Shown: in pieces, positions 8,474 to 18,500 of the stretch
Numbering within the stretch: position 1 is the stretch's first letter
Layout of the letters: the number at the start of each line of letters is the position of its first letter
Origin: Thiotrichaceae bacterium
GTDB lineage: Bacteria; Pseudomonadota; Gammaproteobacteria; Beggiatoales; Beggiatoaceae
Assembly: GCA_028688145.1 (NCBI GenBank)
Contig: JAQTYU010000001.1
Location: forward strand, 186,001 to 250,000
Direction of reading: 5' to 3'
Length of the DNA stretch: 64,000 nt
Notes under the pieces: generated by a model
What the model saw: the letters and a program-made list of their open reading frames with translations, nothing else
Database searches by the model: none
What the model was told of the DNA's origin: nothing
Made by a program: the position numbers and the translations under genes

Positions 8474-9598
8474 TTACTCAAAAAACGTCTCAATTGCCTG
8501 CACCACTTCCGACTGCATTTCTCGAGTCAAACCCACCCACAGCGGCAGACGCAACATACATTCTGCAAGTCGCTCCGTGTTATCCAATTCCCCACTCACA
8601 CGCCCATAACGCATCCCAGCGGGCGATGTGTGCAAAGGAATATAATGAAATGCCGCCTGAATACCGCGTTGTTTCAAATAAGCCAACAATTCATGGCGCG
8701 CTTGTGCATCTTTCAGCACCAAATAGTAAATATGGGCATTGTGTTCGCATTCTTCAGGAATAACAGGACGCTTTAAATAGCCCGCCTCTTCCAAAGGAAA
8801 AAACTTGCGGTGATAACGTTGCCAAATCGACATGCGTTGTGTGGTAATTAAACTCGACTGTTCCAATTGTGCGTATAAAAAAGCCGCTGTTAAATCATTG
8901 GGTAAAAACGAAGAGCCGACTTGTTGCCAGGTATATTTATCCACTTCGCCCCGAAAAAACTGGCTGCGATTTGTGCCTTTTTCTCGAATCACTTCGGCAT
9001 TTGCGGCAAATTTGGGATTGTTGACTAACAACGCTCCTGCTTCTCCCGCAATGATATTTTTAGTTTCATGAAAGCTATACGCGCCCAAATCGCCCAAACT
9101 GCCCAAAGCCCGCCCTTTATATTTGGAGAGAAAACCTTGTGCAGCATCTTCAATCACTGCCAGATTGTAAGTCTTCGCAATCGCTAAAATGGCATCCATT
9201 TCACACGCCACGCCTGCATAATGCACAGGAACAATTGCTTTAGTTTTGGGGGTAATGGCGGCAATAATCTGATTTTCATCCATGTTTAAAGTGTCAGGAC
9301 GAATATCGATAAACACAGGCACAGCCCCACGCAGCACAAACGCATTCGCCGTGGAAACGAAAGTATAAGCGGGCATAATCACTTCATCGCCCTGTTGAAT
9401 ATCTAACAACAATGCCGCCATTTCTAACGCAGCAGTGCAAGAATGCGTCAACAAAACTTTGTGCGCCTGCGTTTGAGTTTCCAGCCAAAGATGACAACGT
9501 TTGGTAAAGACACCATCCCCCGAAAGATGGGCGTAGGCTTGGGTGATATATTCAGTTTCCTTGCCCGTTAGATAGGGTTTATTAAAGGGAATTGTCAT
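8474..9598 (-). CDS. wecE: dTDP-4-amino-4,6-dideoxygalactose transaminase (WecE/RffA type)
   Basis: A 374-residue DegT/DnrJ/EryC1 PLP-dependent sugar aminotransferase. It matches the E. coli WecE pattern (from memory) along its length: start TIPFNKPYLTGKE, SGDGVFTKRC, LLTHSCTAALEMAALLL, IVPVHYAGVACEMD, EDAAQGFLSKYKGRALG, the PLP-lysine region SFHETKN, and REKGTNRSQFFRGEVDKYTW. The internal Met at 9598 is chosen because family homology begins there; the open frame extends 32 codons upstream without similarity. It makes the Fuc4N donor for surface polysaccharide. It stands alone here without the other ECA genes, so the final polysaccharide is unknown. Confidence 0.88.
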   Translation of the reverse strand: MTIPFNKPYLTGKETEYITQAYAHLSGDGVFTKRCHLWLETQTQAHKVLLTHSCTAALEMAALLLDIQQGDEVIMPAYTFVSTANAFVLRGAVPVFIDIRPDTLNMDENQIIAAITPKTKAIVPVHYAGVACEMDAILAIAKTYNLAVIEDAAQGFLSKYKGRALGSLGDLGAYSFHETKNIIAGEAGALLVNNPKFAANAEVIREKGTNRSQFFRGEVDKYTWQQVGSSFLPNDLTAAFLYAQLEQSSLITTQRMSIWQRYHRKFFPLEEAGYLKRPVIPEECEHNAHIYYLVLKDAQARHELLAYLKQRGIQAAFHYIPLHTSPAGMRYGRVSGELDNTERLAECMLRLPLWVGLTREMQSEVVQAIETFFE

Positions 9599-9746
9599 AG
9601 TAGAAAAAGACCTTATTTTTATATGTGTTGTTGTCAATTGATAAGAACAGTTTAACAATCGCAGGGAGGACTCGCACGGTATTTCACGAGTCATGTGCGG
9701 TTTCTACACTCTACTATGCAGGAAAAATGCCGTGATAAAATTTGAT

Positions 9747-9840
9747 TGCGCCCCTAAAGAACAAAACCAGCCTCTAAAAGGGACTTTGAAGACAAAAATC
9801 TTTAAGGTTTAGCCTCATTTAGGGGATGAGGAGCGTAGTT
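9747..9840. repeat. Degenerate member of the 'gcgcccc...aaaggg' palindromic family
   Basis: gcgcccctaaag at the left and tttaggggatgaggagcg at the right, with an inner aaaagggact segment, form a decayed version of the 4230-4344 palindrome. The rest of the roughly 400-bp gap before phaC shows nothing else I can support. Confidence 0.55.
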
Positions 9841-9997
9841 AAATCATCAAAAAAACCAAATTTCTAATAAGGTTAATCCGAAGTAGGGAGTGCGTGCTAC
9901 ACTAATAAAGATAAACTCCTGCCAGCACGGGGAGCATAACAGCTGCTTTCGAGCGTCTCACGTTCACCTTGCTTTCACTCCATAGGACACAATCACG

Positions 9998-11824
9998 ATG
10001 GAAAAAAATACAGCTACGATCCAATCACTGGTTTCGCTTCAACAACAAATGCTGCAAATGCTTGCGCCGTTTGGCTTATCTAACGATGAAATTATTTCGC
10101 AATTTGGTCGTCTGTTTGACCCGTTCGGGCTGGTTCAAGACCAATTCAATCAACAGATGTTCAAAACTTTTGACCCCTTTGGAATTACCCGCGCTTATTT
10201 AGATGTGCAACGGGCTTGGATGGATCATCCTGAACAAATGTTAGATTGGTTAATGCGTTTGAGCACCGATAGTTGGGCTTTACAACTGCAATGCTGGGAA
10301 CGCATGAGCGGGATGAAACTCACTGATGTCGTGCCCGTGGTGGAGTTTGACGAACGTTTTCAAGACCCCGCATGGACAGAAAATCCTTATTTAGACACCA
10401 TCAAAGAATTTTATTTATTATTCACCCGTTGGACAGAAGATTTGATTTACGACACGCCCGACATTTCTGATAAAACGCGGCGCAAGGCAGCATTTTGGGT
10501 ACGTCAAAATTTAAATGCGATTGCGCCCACCAACTTCTTTTGGACCAATCCGATTGCGGTGCGCCGTTTCATCGAAACGGGCGGACAAAGCGTCATCGCA
10601 GGCATTAAACATTTATTAGCAGACAGCAAACACAAAACCATTCGTATGGTTGAAGAAGATGCGTTTGAAGTCGGCAAAACTCTCGCCAATACGCCCGGAA
10701 AAGTGGTGTATCGTAATAATTTATTTGAATTACTTCAGTACAACAGCAGCACAGAAAAAGTGCACCAAGTGCCGATTTTATTCATTCCCCCGTGGATTAA
10801 TAAATTCTATATTTTAGATTTGGGCGAGAAGAAAAGTCTGGTGCGCTACATGGTCGAGCAAGGCTATACCGTGTTTGTGATCAGTTGGAAAAATCCCACC
10901 TCCGAAATGCGCAACACCACCTTAGATGATTACATGCTGCATGGCGTGCTTGAGGCGGTCAATGTCGCCAAGAGTATTTGTAACGCGCCCAGCGTGCACG
11001 CAGTCGGTTATTGTATTGGCGGGATTATTTTGACCGCATTAATGGCATGGCTTGATGAAGATGTACAAACCAGCACCAATAATCCCATCGCAAGCTGGAG
11101 CTTATTCACCACCTTGGTGGATTTCTCCAATCCTGGCGAAATTGATGTTTTCATCGATGAAGAAACGATTACGCATATTGAAGACTCGATGCACAGCAAA
11201 GGCTTTTTGGATGGAACTCAGCTTGCCGACTCGTTCCGCATTTTGCGCTCGAACAGTTTAGTGTGGCATTACTTTGTGCATAATTATCTGTATGGCGAAG
11301 ACTTGCCCGCCTTTGATGTCTTGTTCTGGAATATGGATAACACCCGTTTGCCCGAAGCGATGCACGCCTTTTATCTGCGTGAATTCTATTTAGGCAATAA
11401 GTTTATGAAACCCAATGGCGTGACTTTGGGCGGCAGACCGATTGATGTGCGCAAGATTCAACAGCCCTTATACACCGTGGCAACCGAGCAAGATCATATT
11501 GCACCGTGGAAAGAAAGTTTCAAAATCTGCGGCTTGGTCAATGCACCGATTCGCCAAGTCTTGGCAACTTCAGGGCATATTTTGGGGATTATTTCCCCGC
11601 CCGTAAATCCGCCTAAACGCCGTTATTGGGTGGGCGAAGCCAAAGGACAAACCGATCCCGAATTATGGCGCGACCAAACCCCCAAAGTGCAAGGTTCATG
11701 GTGGGAAGATTGGGATGCTTGGTTGCAAACCCGTTGCGGCGAATTGCACACCCCTCCTACCACGGGCAACGAGCAATATAAACCACTGTGCGATGCGCCG
11801 GGAACTTATGTCTTAGAGAAATAG
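9998..11824 (+). CDS. phaC: PhaC, class I polyhydroxyalkanoate synthase
   Basis: A 608-residue PHA synthase. It polymerises (R)-3-hydroxyacyl-CoA, usually 3-hydroxybutyryl-CoA, into granules. The alpha/beta-hydrolase domain has the synthase lipase-like box GYCIGG with catalytic Cys339, Asp499 in TEQDHIAPW and His527 in SGHILG. The conserved PPWINKFYILDL and the terminal synthase signature (KGQTDPELWRDQ) are present. The length fits class I, which acts without PhaE or PhaR. The N-terminal region has two DPFG motifs (residues 41-44 and 59-62). No phaA or phaB is adjacent; phaZ and a phasin lie about 19 kb downstream. Confidence 0.95.
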   Translation: MEKNTATIQSLVSLQQQMLQMLAPFGLSNDEIISQFGRLFDPFGLVQDQFNQQMFKTFDPFGITRAYLDVQRAWMDHPEQMLDWLMRLSTDSWALQLQCWERMSGMKLTDVVPVVEFDERFQDPAWTENPYLDTIKEFYLLFTRWTEDLIYDTPDISDKTRRKAAFWVRQNLNAIAPTNFFWTNPIAVRRFIETGGQSVIAGIKHLLADSKHKTIRMVEEDAFEVGKTLANTPGKVVYRNNLFELLQYNSSTEKVHQVPILFIPPWINKFYILDLGEKKSLVRYMVEQGYTVFVISWKNPTSEMRNTTLDDYMLHGVLEAVNVAKSICNAPSVHAVGYCIGGIILTALMAWLDEDVQTSTNNPIASWSLFTTLVDFSNPGEIDVFIDEETITHIEDSMHSKGFLDGTQLADSFRILRSNSLVWHYFVHNYLYGEDLPAFDVLFWNMDNTRLPEAMHAFYLREFYLGNKFMKPNGVTLGGRPIDVRKIQQPLYTVATEQDHIAPWKESFKICGLVNAPIRQVLATSGHILGIISPPVNPPKRRYWVGEAKGQTDPELWRDQTPKVQGSWWEDWDAWLQTRCGELHTPPTTGNEQYKPLCDAPGTYVLEK

Positions 11825-12163
11825 GCATGTAGTTTGCTGTCTTATGGCAAGCAGTTATGTTTTGGAAGTTTAAAAAGCTGTTCTTCTCTCGAAGTCTTTA
11901 AACTTATTGATAATAAATAAGTATTTTTATCAAATATTTTAGAGGACTTTTCGGGGAGGAAACAGCTAAAATTTCTCCCAAATCCCATAGCTCCTAATTC
12001 ATTGAGTTCTATGTTATGAAGAAATCTTTACTTGAACGCTTAAATCAAACCTTCTGGATTTAGAAAAGAGCAGGTTTTGAGTCAGTTGCAGTGTCAAACT
12101 GCCCGCTTTTTAGACAACTTCATTCTCACATCGAACTCACATTAAGATACGTGGACGGAGGTT
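11825..12163. other. Intergenic region upstream of the lipoprotein cluster
   Basis: About 340 bp without a credible gene. A 9-bp inverted repeat (aagtttaaa / tttaaactt, around 11866-11916) could be a weak terminator for phaC. The rest should hold the promoter of the lipoprotein cluster, but I cannot place it. Confidence 0.4.
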
Positions 12164-12166
12164 ATG

Positions 12167-12844
12167 ATGTTGAATTTACATGCGCTGACTCGAATGACTC
12201 AAATTTGTACCCTGTTGAGTTTGCTAAGTGGTTGCTATAACTCTATGTACGGCATTCCGCAACAGGAATGGGTGCGCTTAAACGAGCAACAAAAAAAAGC
12301 AGTGATGGATGATTATTATGCACAGCAGCGCGTCCAACAATATAACCAATACAACGCTGCGCCCAATTATTACCCTGCCCCTGTGTATCCTGCTGCCCCC
12401 AATGTCTATTACGCTCCCCCGCCTGTCTATGTTTCACCAAGACATCCGCGTTATTCCGAACAACACCGCCACCGTGAAGCAGAACGGCGTGCCGCAGAAA
12501 TTCGGGCGCGTGAAGAATTTAATCGACATGCACGCGAGAAGGATCGTCGTCATGAACATCCTGCTTATCAGCCCCGCGCCCCGATTTACACAAATCCGCG
12601 ACCAACGCCTACACACAATAATCGTGGAGATGATGCACATCCTCATGAACGTCATGAACGCACTTATCAGCCCCACGCCCCGATTTACACAAATCCGCAT
12701 CCAACGCCTACACACAACAATCGTGGAGATGATGCACTGCGTCTGCCTCACAATACCGCGCCCTCAAGATCGATACACACGCCGCCACCAGCTCACAATT
12801 CCCGTTCTTGCAATGGTGGAGACTGCAAACTTCTTGCACGCTAG
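12167..12844 (+). CDS. Predicted lipoprotein, Tyr/Pro/His-rich with internal repeat
   Basis: About 225 residues. The N-terminal signal ends in the lipobox LLSGC, predicting attachment to a membrane by the Cys. The mature protein is low-complexity: a Tyr/Pro/Ala stretch (PAPVYPAAPNVYYAPPPVY), a charged Arg/Glu/His segment, then two near-identical units of about 24 residues carrying APIYTNP and PTPTHNNRGDDA. ATG codons at 12164 and 12167 are both possible; GGAG at 12157-12160 gives better spacing to 12167. It is first in a run of four lipoprotein genes. No enzymatic domain is recognised; a role in envelope structure or assembly is inference. Confidence 0.75.
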   Translation: MLNLHALTRMTQICTLLSLLSGCYNSMYGIPQQEWVRLNEQQKKAVMDDYYAQQRVQQYNQYNAAPNYYPAPVYPAAPNVYYAPPPVYVSPRHPRYSEQHRHREAERRAAEIRAREEFNRHAREKDRRHEHPAYQPRAPIYTNPRPTPTHNNRGDDAHPHERHERTYQPHAPIYTNPHPTPTHNNRGDDALRLPHNTAPSRSIHTPPPAHNSRSCNGGDCKLLAR

Positions 12845-12880
12845 AATTCAAGAAATAACCCAGCTTTTGGAGAGAGACTC

Positions 12881-13162
12881 ATGAGATTATCCTACGCCAC
12901 TCTATTATGTGTTGTGCCTTTATTACTGGAAGGCTGTGTGCCACCCCCCGCCAGATCAGTCAACAGCCCAGTAGTTGAGACCTATAGCAGCCCTGCGCCA
13001 GTTTATTATTCGCCCGCCCCTGTGGTGGTGACTCCCGCGCCTGTTTATGTTGCCCCGCGCCGTCGCTATGTCACCCACCATCGGGTAATCCGCCGCCCAG
13101 TGGTCGTGCACCGTCGTGTGCTCATACATCGCCCCGTACATCGCACGCATAAAAAACACTAA
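12881..13162 (+). CDS. Small predicted lipoprotein, Pro/Val/Arg/His-rich
   Basis: A 93-residue protein with a signal sequence and lipobox LLEGC. The mature chain is a Pro/Val/Tyr-rich stretch (PAPVYYSPAPVVVTPAP) followed by a strongly basic tail with alternating Arg/His/Val (RRPVVVHRRVLIHRPVHR). GGAGAG precedes the ATG. It lies 36 bp after the preceding lipoprotein gene and shares its proline-tyrosine style. The basic tail could bind an acidic surface polymer, peptidoglycan or nucleic acid. The function is unknown. Confidence 0.75.
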   Translation: MRLSYATLLCVVPLLLEGCVPPPARSVNSPVVETYSSPAPVYYSPAPVVVTPAPVYVAPRRRYVTHHRVIRRPVVVHRRVLIHRPVHRTHKKH

Positions 13163-13200
13163 CAGCTCACAGACTCATTATTTTGTGGGGAGGGAACTCT

Positions 13201-14541
13201 ATGAAATTACAAGGTGAAATTAAAGCAATTTTATATCTATGTGCAATTTCTCTGTTATTGGACGGATGTGCACCTCAAGTGAAATCGGTCAATGGCAGAG
13301 GTCCTGATGCTTATGCTCAGAAACGTGCTTATGAAGAACAACAGCGTCGCCTTACCGCCGAACGACCCGCCCCTGTTGAGGAAGCCCCTCCAGTCCAACC
13401 ACAATATTCCGAAGAAACAATTGAGCAAGACATTGTTAAAATGCAGCCTGTTGAAAGTCCTCCCATCGTTCAAGGCACGCCCTTGATTCAATATCCCGCG
13501 CCCGTGCAAAGTGAACGCCCCGCATTCTCAAACAATAAACCCAGCTTACCCGTTCCAAAAAGAGAAGGGGTGCGCAGTAATCGCGCAATTTCCGCTGACA
13601 GCGTTACCCACGAAGAAACCAGTCGTTATAGCTATCCCAGTGCTTCGTCAAGTTCGGCATCGGATGAACTCGACGCAATGCGTGCAGCCCAAAAAGCACG
13701 AGAAGCTGAATATGAATTGCAACAACGGCAGGCGCGTGAACGCCACGAGGAACGCGAACGACATTACCAATCTGAACGTGTCTCCCGTGAACGCCGAGAA
13801 GAGGAAGAAAGGAAAGCGCGTGTTGGACGAGAACGTGAAGCACGAATTAACGCAGAGGCAGAAAGAGCCGCTTCTGAACACTCGAATCAATTACGAATCG
13901 AAGAAGAAAAGCGTCGACATGAATTAGAACGTGAAAATCAACAACGGGCTAATGCCGAAACAGAACGTCGACGTGCCGAGGCAGAACGGGCTGCGCGCGA
14001 ACGCGAAAATGCAGAACGCGCGGCTCGCGAACGCGACCATGCAACGAACGCCCGAGAAGCGGAAAATCGTGCGCGTGCTGAGGCAGAACGTGCCGTCCGT
14101 GAACGTGAAAATGCAGAACGTGTAGTACGCGAGCGTGAAAATGCCGCCCATGCCCGAGAAGCGGAAAATCGTGCGCGTGCTGAGGCAGAACGTGCCGCCC
14201 ATGAACGCGAAAATGCGGCTCGTGCCGTCAGAGATGCTGCAAACAGGGCACAAGCTGATGCTGAACGGCTGGCGCGTGAAGCGGAAAAATCGCGAGCTGA
14301 AGCGGAACATCGCGCAAAAGCGGAAGCCGAAAATAAAGCGCGTGAAGATATTTTAAGACGTGCACAAGAAGCCCAAGCCAAAGCTCATGAAGAAGCGGAG
14401 CGTAAAGTAAATGAAGCAAAAGCACGCGTGAATGAAGAAATCGCAAAACGGGCGCGTGAAGAAGAAGCACGCCGCGCCCAAGAAGCAGAAATTAGAGCGC
14501 GGGCAGAACGCGCCCTTGAACAAGCGAAGGCTAAACGCTAG
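13201..14541 (+). CDS. Predicted lipoprotein with long Arg/Glu/Ala coiled coil
   Basis: 446 residues. The ATG at 13201 is chosen because GGGAGGG precedes it and the signal sequence with lipobox LLLDGC starts there. After a Pro-rich linker of about 130 residues comes an almost uninterrupted charged helix to the C-terminus, built from motifs such as EAENRARAEAERA and ERENAER. It is predicted to be a long single alpha-helix or coiled coil. Two units beginning AREAENRARAEAERA (about 14050 and 14150) are near-identical. TolA-like spanning of the periplasm is possible, but no TolA domain is seen. Antisense open frames here are codon-bias shadows. Confidence 0.78.
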   Translation: MKLQGEIKAILYLCAISLLLDGCAPQVKSVNGRGPDAYAQKRAYEEQQRRLTAERPAPVEEAPPVQPQYSEETIEQDIVKMQPVESPPIVQGTPLIQYPAPVQSERPAFSNNKPSLPVPKREGVRSNRAISADSVTHEETSRYSYPSASSSSASDELDAMRAAQKAREAEYELQQRQARERHEERERHYQSERVSRERREEEERKARVGREREARINAEAERAASEHSNQLRIEEEKRRHELERENQQRANAETERRRAEAERAARERENAERAARERDHATNAREAENRARAEAERAVRERENAERVVRERENAAHAREAENRARAEAERAAHERENAARAVRDAANRAQADAERLAREAEKSRAEAEHRAKAEAENKAREDILRRAQEAQAKAHEEAERKVNEAKARVNEEIAKRAREEEARRAQEAEIRARAERALEQAKAKR

Positions 14542-14596
14542 CTATTTGGGGGAATTACGCTAGAATTGCATCGGTCAATGAGAGGACACTTTATCT

Positions 14597-14932
14597 ATGA
14601 ATCTTACCCAGCAATTTATACGAGCCGTTAAAATTTGCGCCTTGCCCATGCTGCTTTACGGATGCAGTTCTGCCCAACCTGTTGAAGAAGACACCGTGGC
14701 AACTAAGCAAGCGCAGGATATGGAAGCTTATTATGCACAGCAACGGGTTTATTATGAGCAACAACGTCTGAATATGGCAAACCAGCCGCCCGCAGACATG
14801 AGTGACTCAAACCAAAAATCAGTGACGAGTTATAGTGCAAAAAAAAAGTCAAAGTCATCGAAAAAACGCAAGCACAAGAAGTCACGCAAGAAAGCACGGA
14901 CGAATTGCGTCACACGCATGATTTGCCAATGA
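14597..14932 (+). CDS. Small lipoprotein; 5' part of a possibly frameshifted gene
   Basis: 111 residues in the zero frame: signal sequence, lipobox LLYGC, a segment EAYYAQQRVYYEQQR also reminiscent of the first lipoprotein (DDYYAQQRVQQ), then a Lys/Arg-rich tail created after an A9 run at 14839-14847. A -1 shift at that run, which contains the slippery string A AAA AAG, would join it to the next open frame and give about 235 residues. The basic zero-frame tail looks unlike the rest, so the longer product may be the ancestral or real one. Alternatives are a sequencing error, decay, or slippage. Confidence 0.65.
   Translation: MNLTQQFIRAVKICALPMLLYGCSSAQPVEEDTVATKQAQDMEAYYAQQRVYYEQQRLNMANQPPADMSDSNQKSVTSYSAKKKSKSSKKRKHKKSRKKARTNCVTRMICQ
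14839..14847 (+). promoter_or_regulatory. A9 homopolymer / A AAA AAG slippery site
   Basis: Nine adenines read gca aaa aaa aag in the zero frame. A AAA AAG is the heptamer used for -1 frameshifting in E. coli dnaX. A -1 shift, or one extra A in the DNA or mRNA, fuses the two flanking frames. Confidence 0.45.
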
Positions 14933-15303
14933 TAGCCAGTCCTTATTCGATTCCAATTTCTCGAAAAACACCTGAAGCGACAGGCACGCCGTATTATGTA
15001 CCGACGGCAGCCACTACTAATAAAACGCGCAGTGCAACGCGGGATAATAGCGGTTCTACCCGCTCAATGAGTATTACGCGAGAAGAGCCGCAAAGTTCAC
15101 AACCCGCGCAAACTTCGAGCACTCTGGAATCGAGTAATACATCAAGTAATAACAGTTCAAGCAATTCAAGCACGGTCATTTATGTGCCTGTCTCAAGCAC
15201 AGCAACCGCAGTATCCACGCAGCCTTTTGGGGTGCCGCTTGTGCCAGCAAAAACTGTAACGCCTACGTTTTCGGTAGGCATGAAAAACGATAAACACAAA
15301 TAG
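14850..15303 (+). CDS. Ser/Thr-rich 3' part of the frameshifted lipoprotein
   Basis: Open in the -1 frame from just after the A9 run, through KVIEKTQAQEVTQESTDELR, to the stop at 15303; a stand-alone ATG start would be at 14905. The product is Ser/Thr/Asn-rich (runs such as SSNTSSNNSSSNSS) with Tyr-Val-Pro motifs (PYYVPT, VIYVPV), in keeping with the other surface-type proteins of this cluster. It has no signal sequence of its own, which argues that it belongs with the upstream lipoprotein rather than being independent. It is followed closely by a strong terminator. Confidence 0.55.
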
Positions 15304-15328
15304 TGCCTATTTTTGAATATTGCACACC

Positions 15329-15368
15329 AAGCCCTGTTACTTATTGAAAATAACAGGGCTTTTTTTAT
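15329..15368 (+). terminator. Rho-independent terminator of the lipoprotein cluster
   Basis: A perfect 9-bp stem (gccctgtta / taacagggc), an 11-base loop and then a run of seven T. It ends the 12.2-15.3 kb run. Confidence 0.92.
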
Positions 15369-15586
15369 TTAAGTGAATGAGGACTTAGCGATTTATTCCG
15401 TAAAGTGCGTGCTATCTTTGTAGAAAGCGTTAAAATTACCGCCTCTCTGAAACAGAAGGCAATACAAATTTCCCTTTCAAAAGGAGCTAAAAACTTCTGC
15501 TCCACAATTTCCAATATCCTCGATTTAAACTCAACAACAGTACATCCCTATCTTAGTATCACCCACGGTGGGCCTTATAAACGACC

Positions 15587-18500
15587 ATGATTGAAAAATT
15601 GATTACTTTTGCTTTGCAACAACGCCTGTTTATTATTACGGCGGTGATTGTGCTGATTATCAGCGGTTGGTACGCGCTGGATAATTTGCCAATTGTTGCA
15701 TTTCCCGATGTGCAAGATGTGCAAGTTCAAATTATTACCCAAGCCAATGGGCAAGCCCCTGAAGAAGTCGAGCGCACGATCACCTTGCCGATTGAACGCG
15801 AAATGACAGGTGTGCCTAACGTCATTCGGTTGCGTTCGGTTTCAATCACAGGGCTATCCGTGGTCACGCTGACGTTTTCCGAGCGCACCGACGATTATTT
15901 TGCACGTCAACAAGTGCTGGAAAAACTGCAAACCGTCAGTCTTCCCCCCAATGTACAACCCAGTCTCGCGCCTTTAACCAATGCGGTGGGCGAGGTGTTT
16001 CGTTACGTGATTGACGCGCCTGCGGATATGCCTTTGCGGGAAGTGCGTGCTTTGCAAGATTGGGTGGTGCGCCCAGGGATTCGGCAAGTGCCCGGTATTG
16101 CCGACGTGGTCAGCTTCGGCGGTGCAATTAAAGAATATCAAGTGCAACTCGACCCCTATGAACTGAAAAAATACGCGCTCAGCATTGACCAAGTTTCCCA
16201 AGCGATTGGCAATAATGGCGCAAATATTGGCGCAGGAATTTTGACCCGTGGCGATGAATCGCTGGTGATTCGGACACGCGGCTTATATAACAAGCTCGAA
16301 GACATCGCGCAAGTCGTGGTCAGCTCCACTAAAGGACAACCGATTTTTGTCAAAGACGTGGGCAAGGTTGTCATCGGTGACCGTCTGCGCTCGGGCATTG
16401 TTGCATTCAACGAACATGACGATGTAGTGATTGGCATCGTGCAAATGATTAAAGGGCAAAATGCGGAAAAATTAATTGGTTCATTACGCGCCAAAGTCGC
16501 AGAAATTAACAGCCAATTGCCTGCGGGCGTGAAAATGCATCCGTATTACGACCGCACCGATTTAATCAAGCACACCGTGCACACCGTTTCAGAAAACTTG
16601 GTGGTGGGCGCGTTTTTGGTGGTGGTAATTTTGGTGTTATTCCTGCGCAATTGGGTTGCTGCGCTGATTGTCGCCTCGGTGATTCCTTTATCCTTACTGT
16701 TTGCTTTCACCTTAATGAATATTTACGGCATTTCCGCTAATTTAATTTCCTTAGGTTCGGTGGACTTCGGGATTATTATCGATAGCGCGGTGGTGTTGGT
16801 GGAAGCGTTTATGGCAAAACTCGCAATGGATGCGCATCACAAAAATCATGCAACCCACAACACCTATAGTTGGCGATTACACCAATTAAAAAACACCGCC
16901 ACTGAAATGGGACATCCCATCTTATTTTCTAAAGTCATTATTATTCTGGCATTTTTGCCGATTTTTACCTTCCAACGGGTCGAAGGCAAAATTTTCTCCC
17001 CAATGGCTTTCACTTTGAGTTTCGCGCTGCTCGGCGCAATTTTACTCACCTTAACGTGGATTCCGACGCTGCTCAGCTACACTTTGCGCGGCGAGGGCAT
17101 GATTGAAAAACACAGTGCTTGGATGCACGCTTTTCAAGAACTCTATCGGCGTTTCTTGCTGAGAGGGCGCGTGGTGCTGTTTCCCGTGTTGGGGGTTTCG
17201 ATAGCCTTATTGACCACCGCCTTGCTGCTTGCGCCGCAACTGGGCAGCGAGTTTTTGCCCAAATTAGACGAAGGCAATATTTGGCTCACTATCCGTTTGC
17301 CGCCTTCGACTGCGATTGAAAAAACCAAAGAAGTCGAACAGCAAATTCGCAAAATTCTGAACAGTTATGACGAAGTCACCGACGTGATTACCCAAGTCGG
17401 TCGTCCTGATGACGGCACTGATCCCAAGAGTAATAACAACTTGGAAATCATGGCGAATTTACGCCCCAAGGAAGAATGGAAAGTTCAGGATAAAAATGAA
17501 CTGATTGCGGAAATAACCCAGAAAATTCACGCAATTCCCGGCGTGCCGACGAACTTTTCACAAGTGATTGAAGATAACTTGAATGAGGCGTTGAGCGGGG
17601 TACAAGGGGAAATCTCAGTGAAAATTTTCGGGAAGGATTTGGAAATTCTCGAGCAAAAAGGTGAGCAGATTGCTCAAATTCTCATGGGAATTCAAGGTTC
17701 TGCGGATGTGGGCGTGATTAAAGTCGGCGGGCAAACGGAATTGAATATTACTATCGACCGCAATCGCTTGGCTTCTTACGGGATTAATATCAACGATGTC
17801 AACGCCACGGTGCAAACCGCGATGGGCGGCAGTGCTGCCAGTGTGTTTTATGAGGGTGAGCGGCGTTTTGATGTCACTTTGCGGTTTGATAAATCCTTCC
17901 GTGACCAAATTGAAGACATCAGCGAATTACCGATTGCCTTACCCAATGCAGCGGGCGTGATTCCTTTGGGACAATTGGCGACAGTGGAAGTGCGTCAAGG
18001 CGCGTCGCGGATTAATCGTGAAGCAGGTATGCGTAATGTGGCAGTGAAAGCGAACTTGTTGGGACGCGATCAAGGCAGTTTCGTGACTGAAGCGATGGAA
18101 AAGGTCAATCAACAAGTGCATTTGCCGCAAGGCTACACCATGATTTGGGGCGGTCAATTTGAAAATCAGCAACGGGCTTTGAAACGTTTAACGATTATTG
18201 TGCCCTTGAGTTTATTGATGATTTTCGTGTTGCTGTTTTGGGCGTTCCATTCGATGCGCAAAGCCATTTTAGTGCTGCTGATGATTCCATTCACTTTAAT
18301 TGGTGGTTTGGCGGGTTTGTATTTGGCGCATCTGCATTTGTCGATTTCTGCGGCGGTGGGATTCATTGCGGTGGCGGGAATTTCGGTGCAAAACGGGGTG
18401 ATCATGGTGGAACAAATCATGAATTTATTCCGTGACGGCATGGAATTGAGTGAAAGCATCATTCAAGGCGCGGTACAACGTTTGCGCCCGATTGTGATGA

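Noticed and set aside
9640..9720. Sequence with ctcgcacggtatttcacgag, slightly like a group II intron end
   Set aside because: Too short, no reverse transcriptase or domain V hairpin nearby.
13604..14470. Several long open frames antisense or out of frame to the Arg/Glu/Ala-rich lipoprotein
   Set aside because: They follow from the GC-biased repetitive codons of the sense gene; no start sites or family similarity, and they are rich in Ser/Phe or Arg only.
15405..15590. Possible 61-residue gene before the RND pump
   Set aside because: No ribosome site, no recognisable sequence, and it overlaps the pump start; more likely leader DNA.
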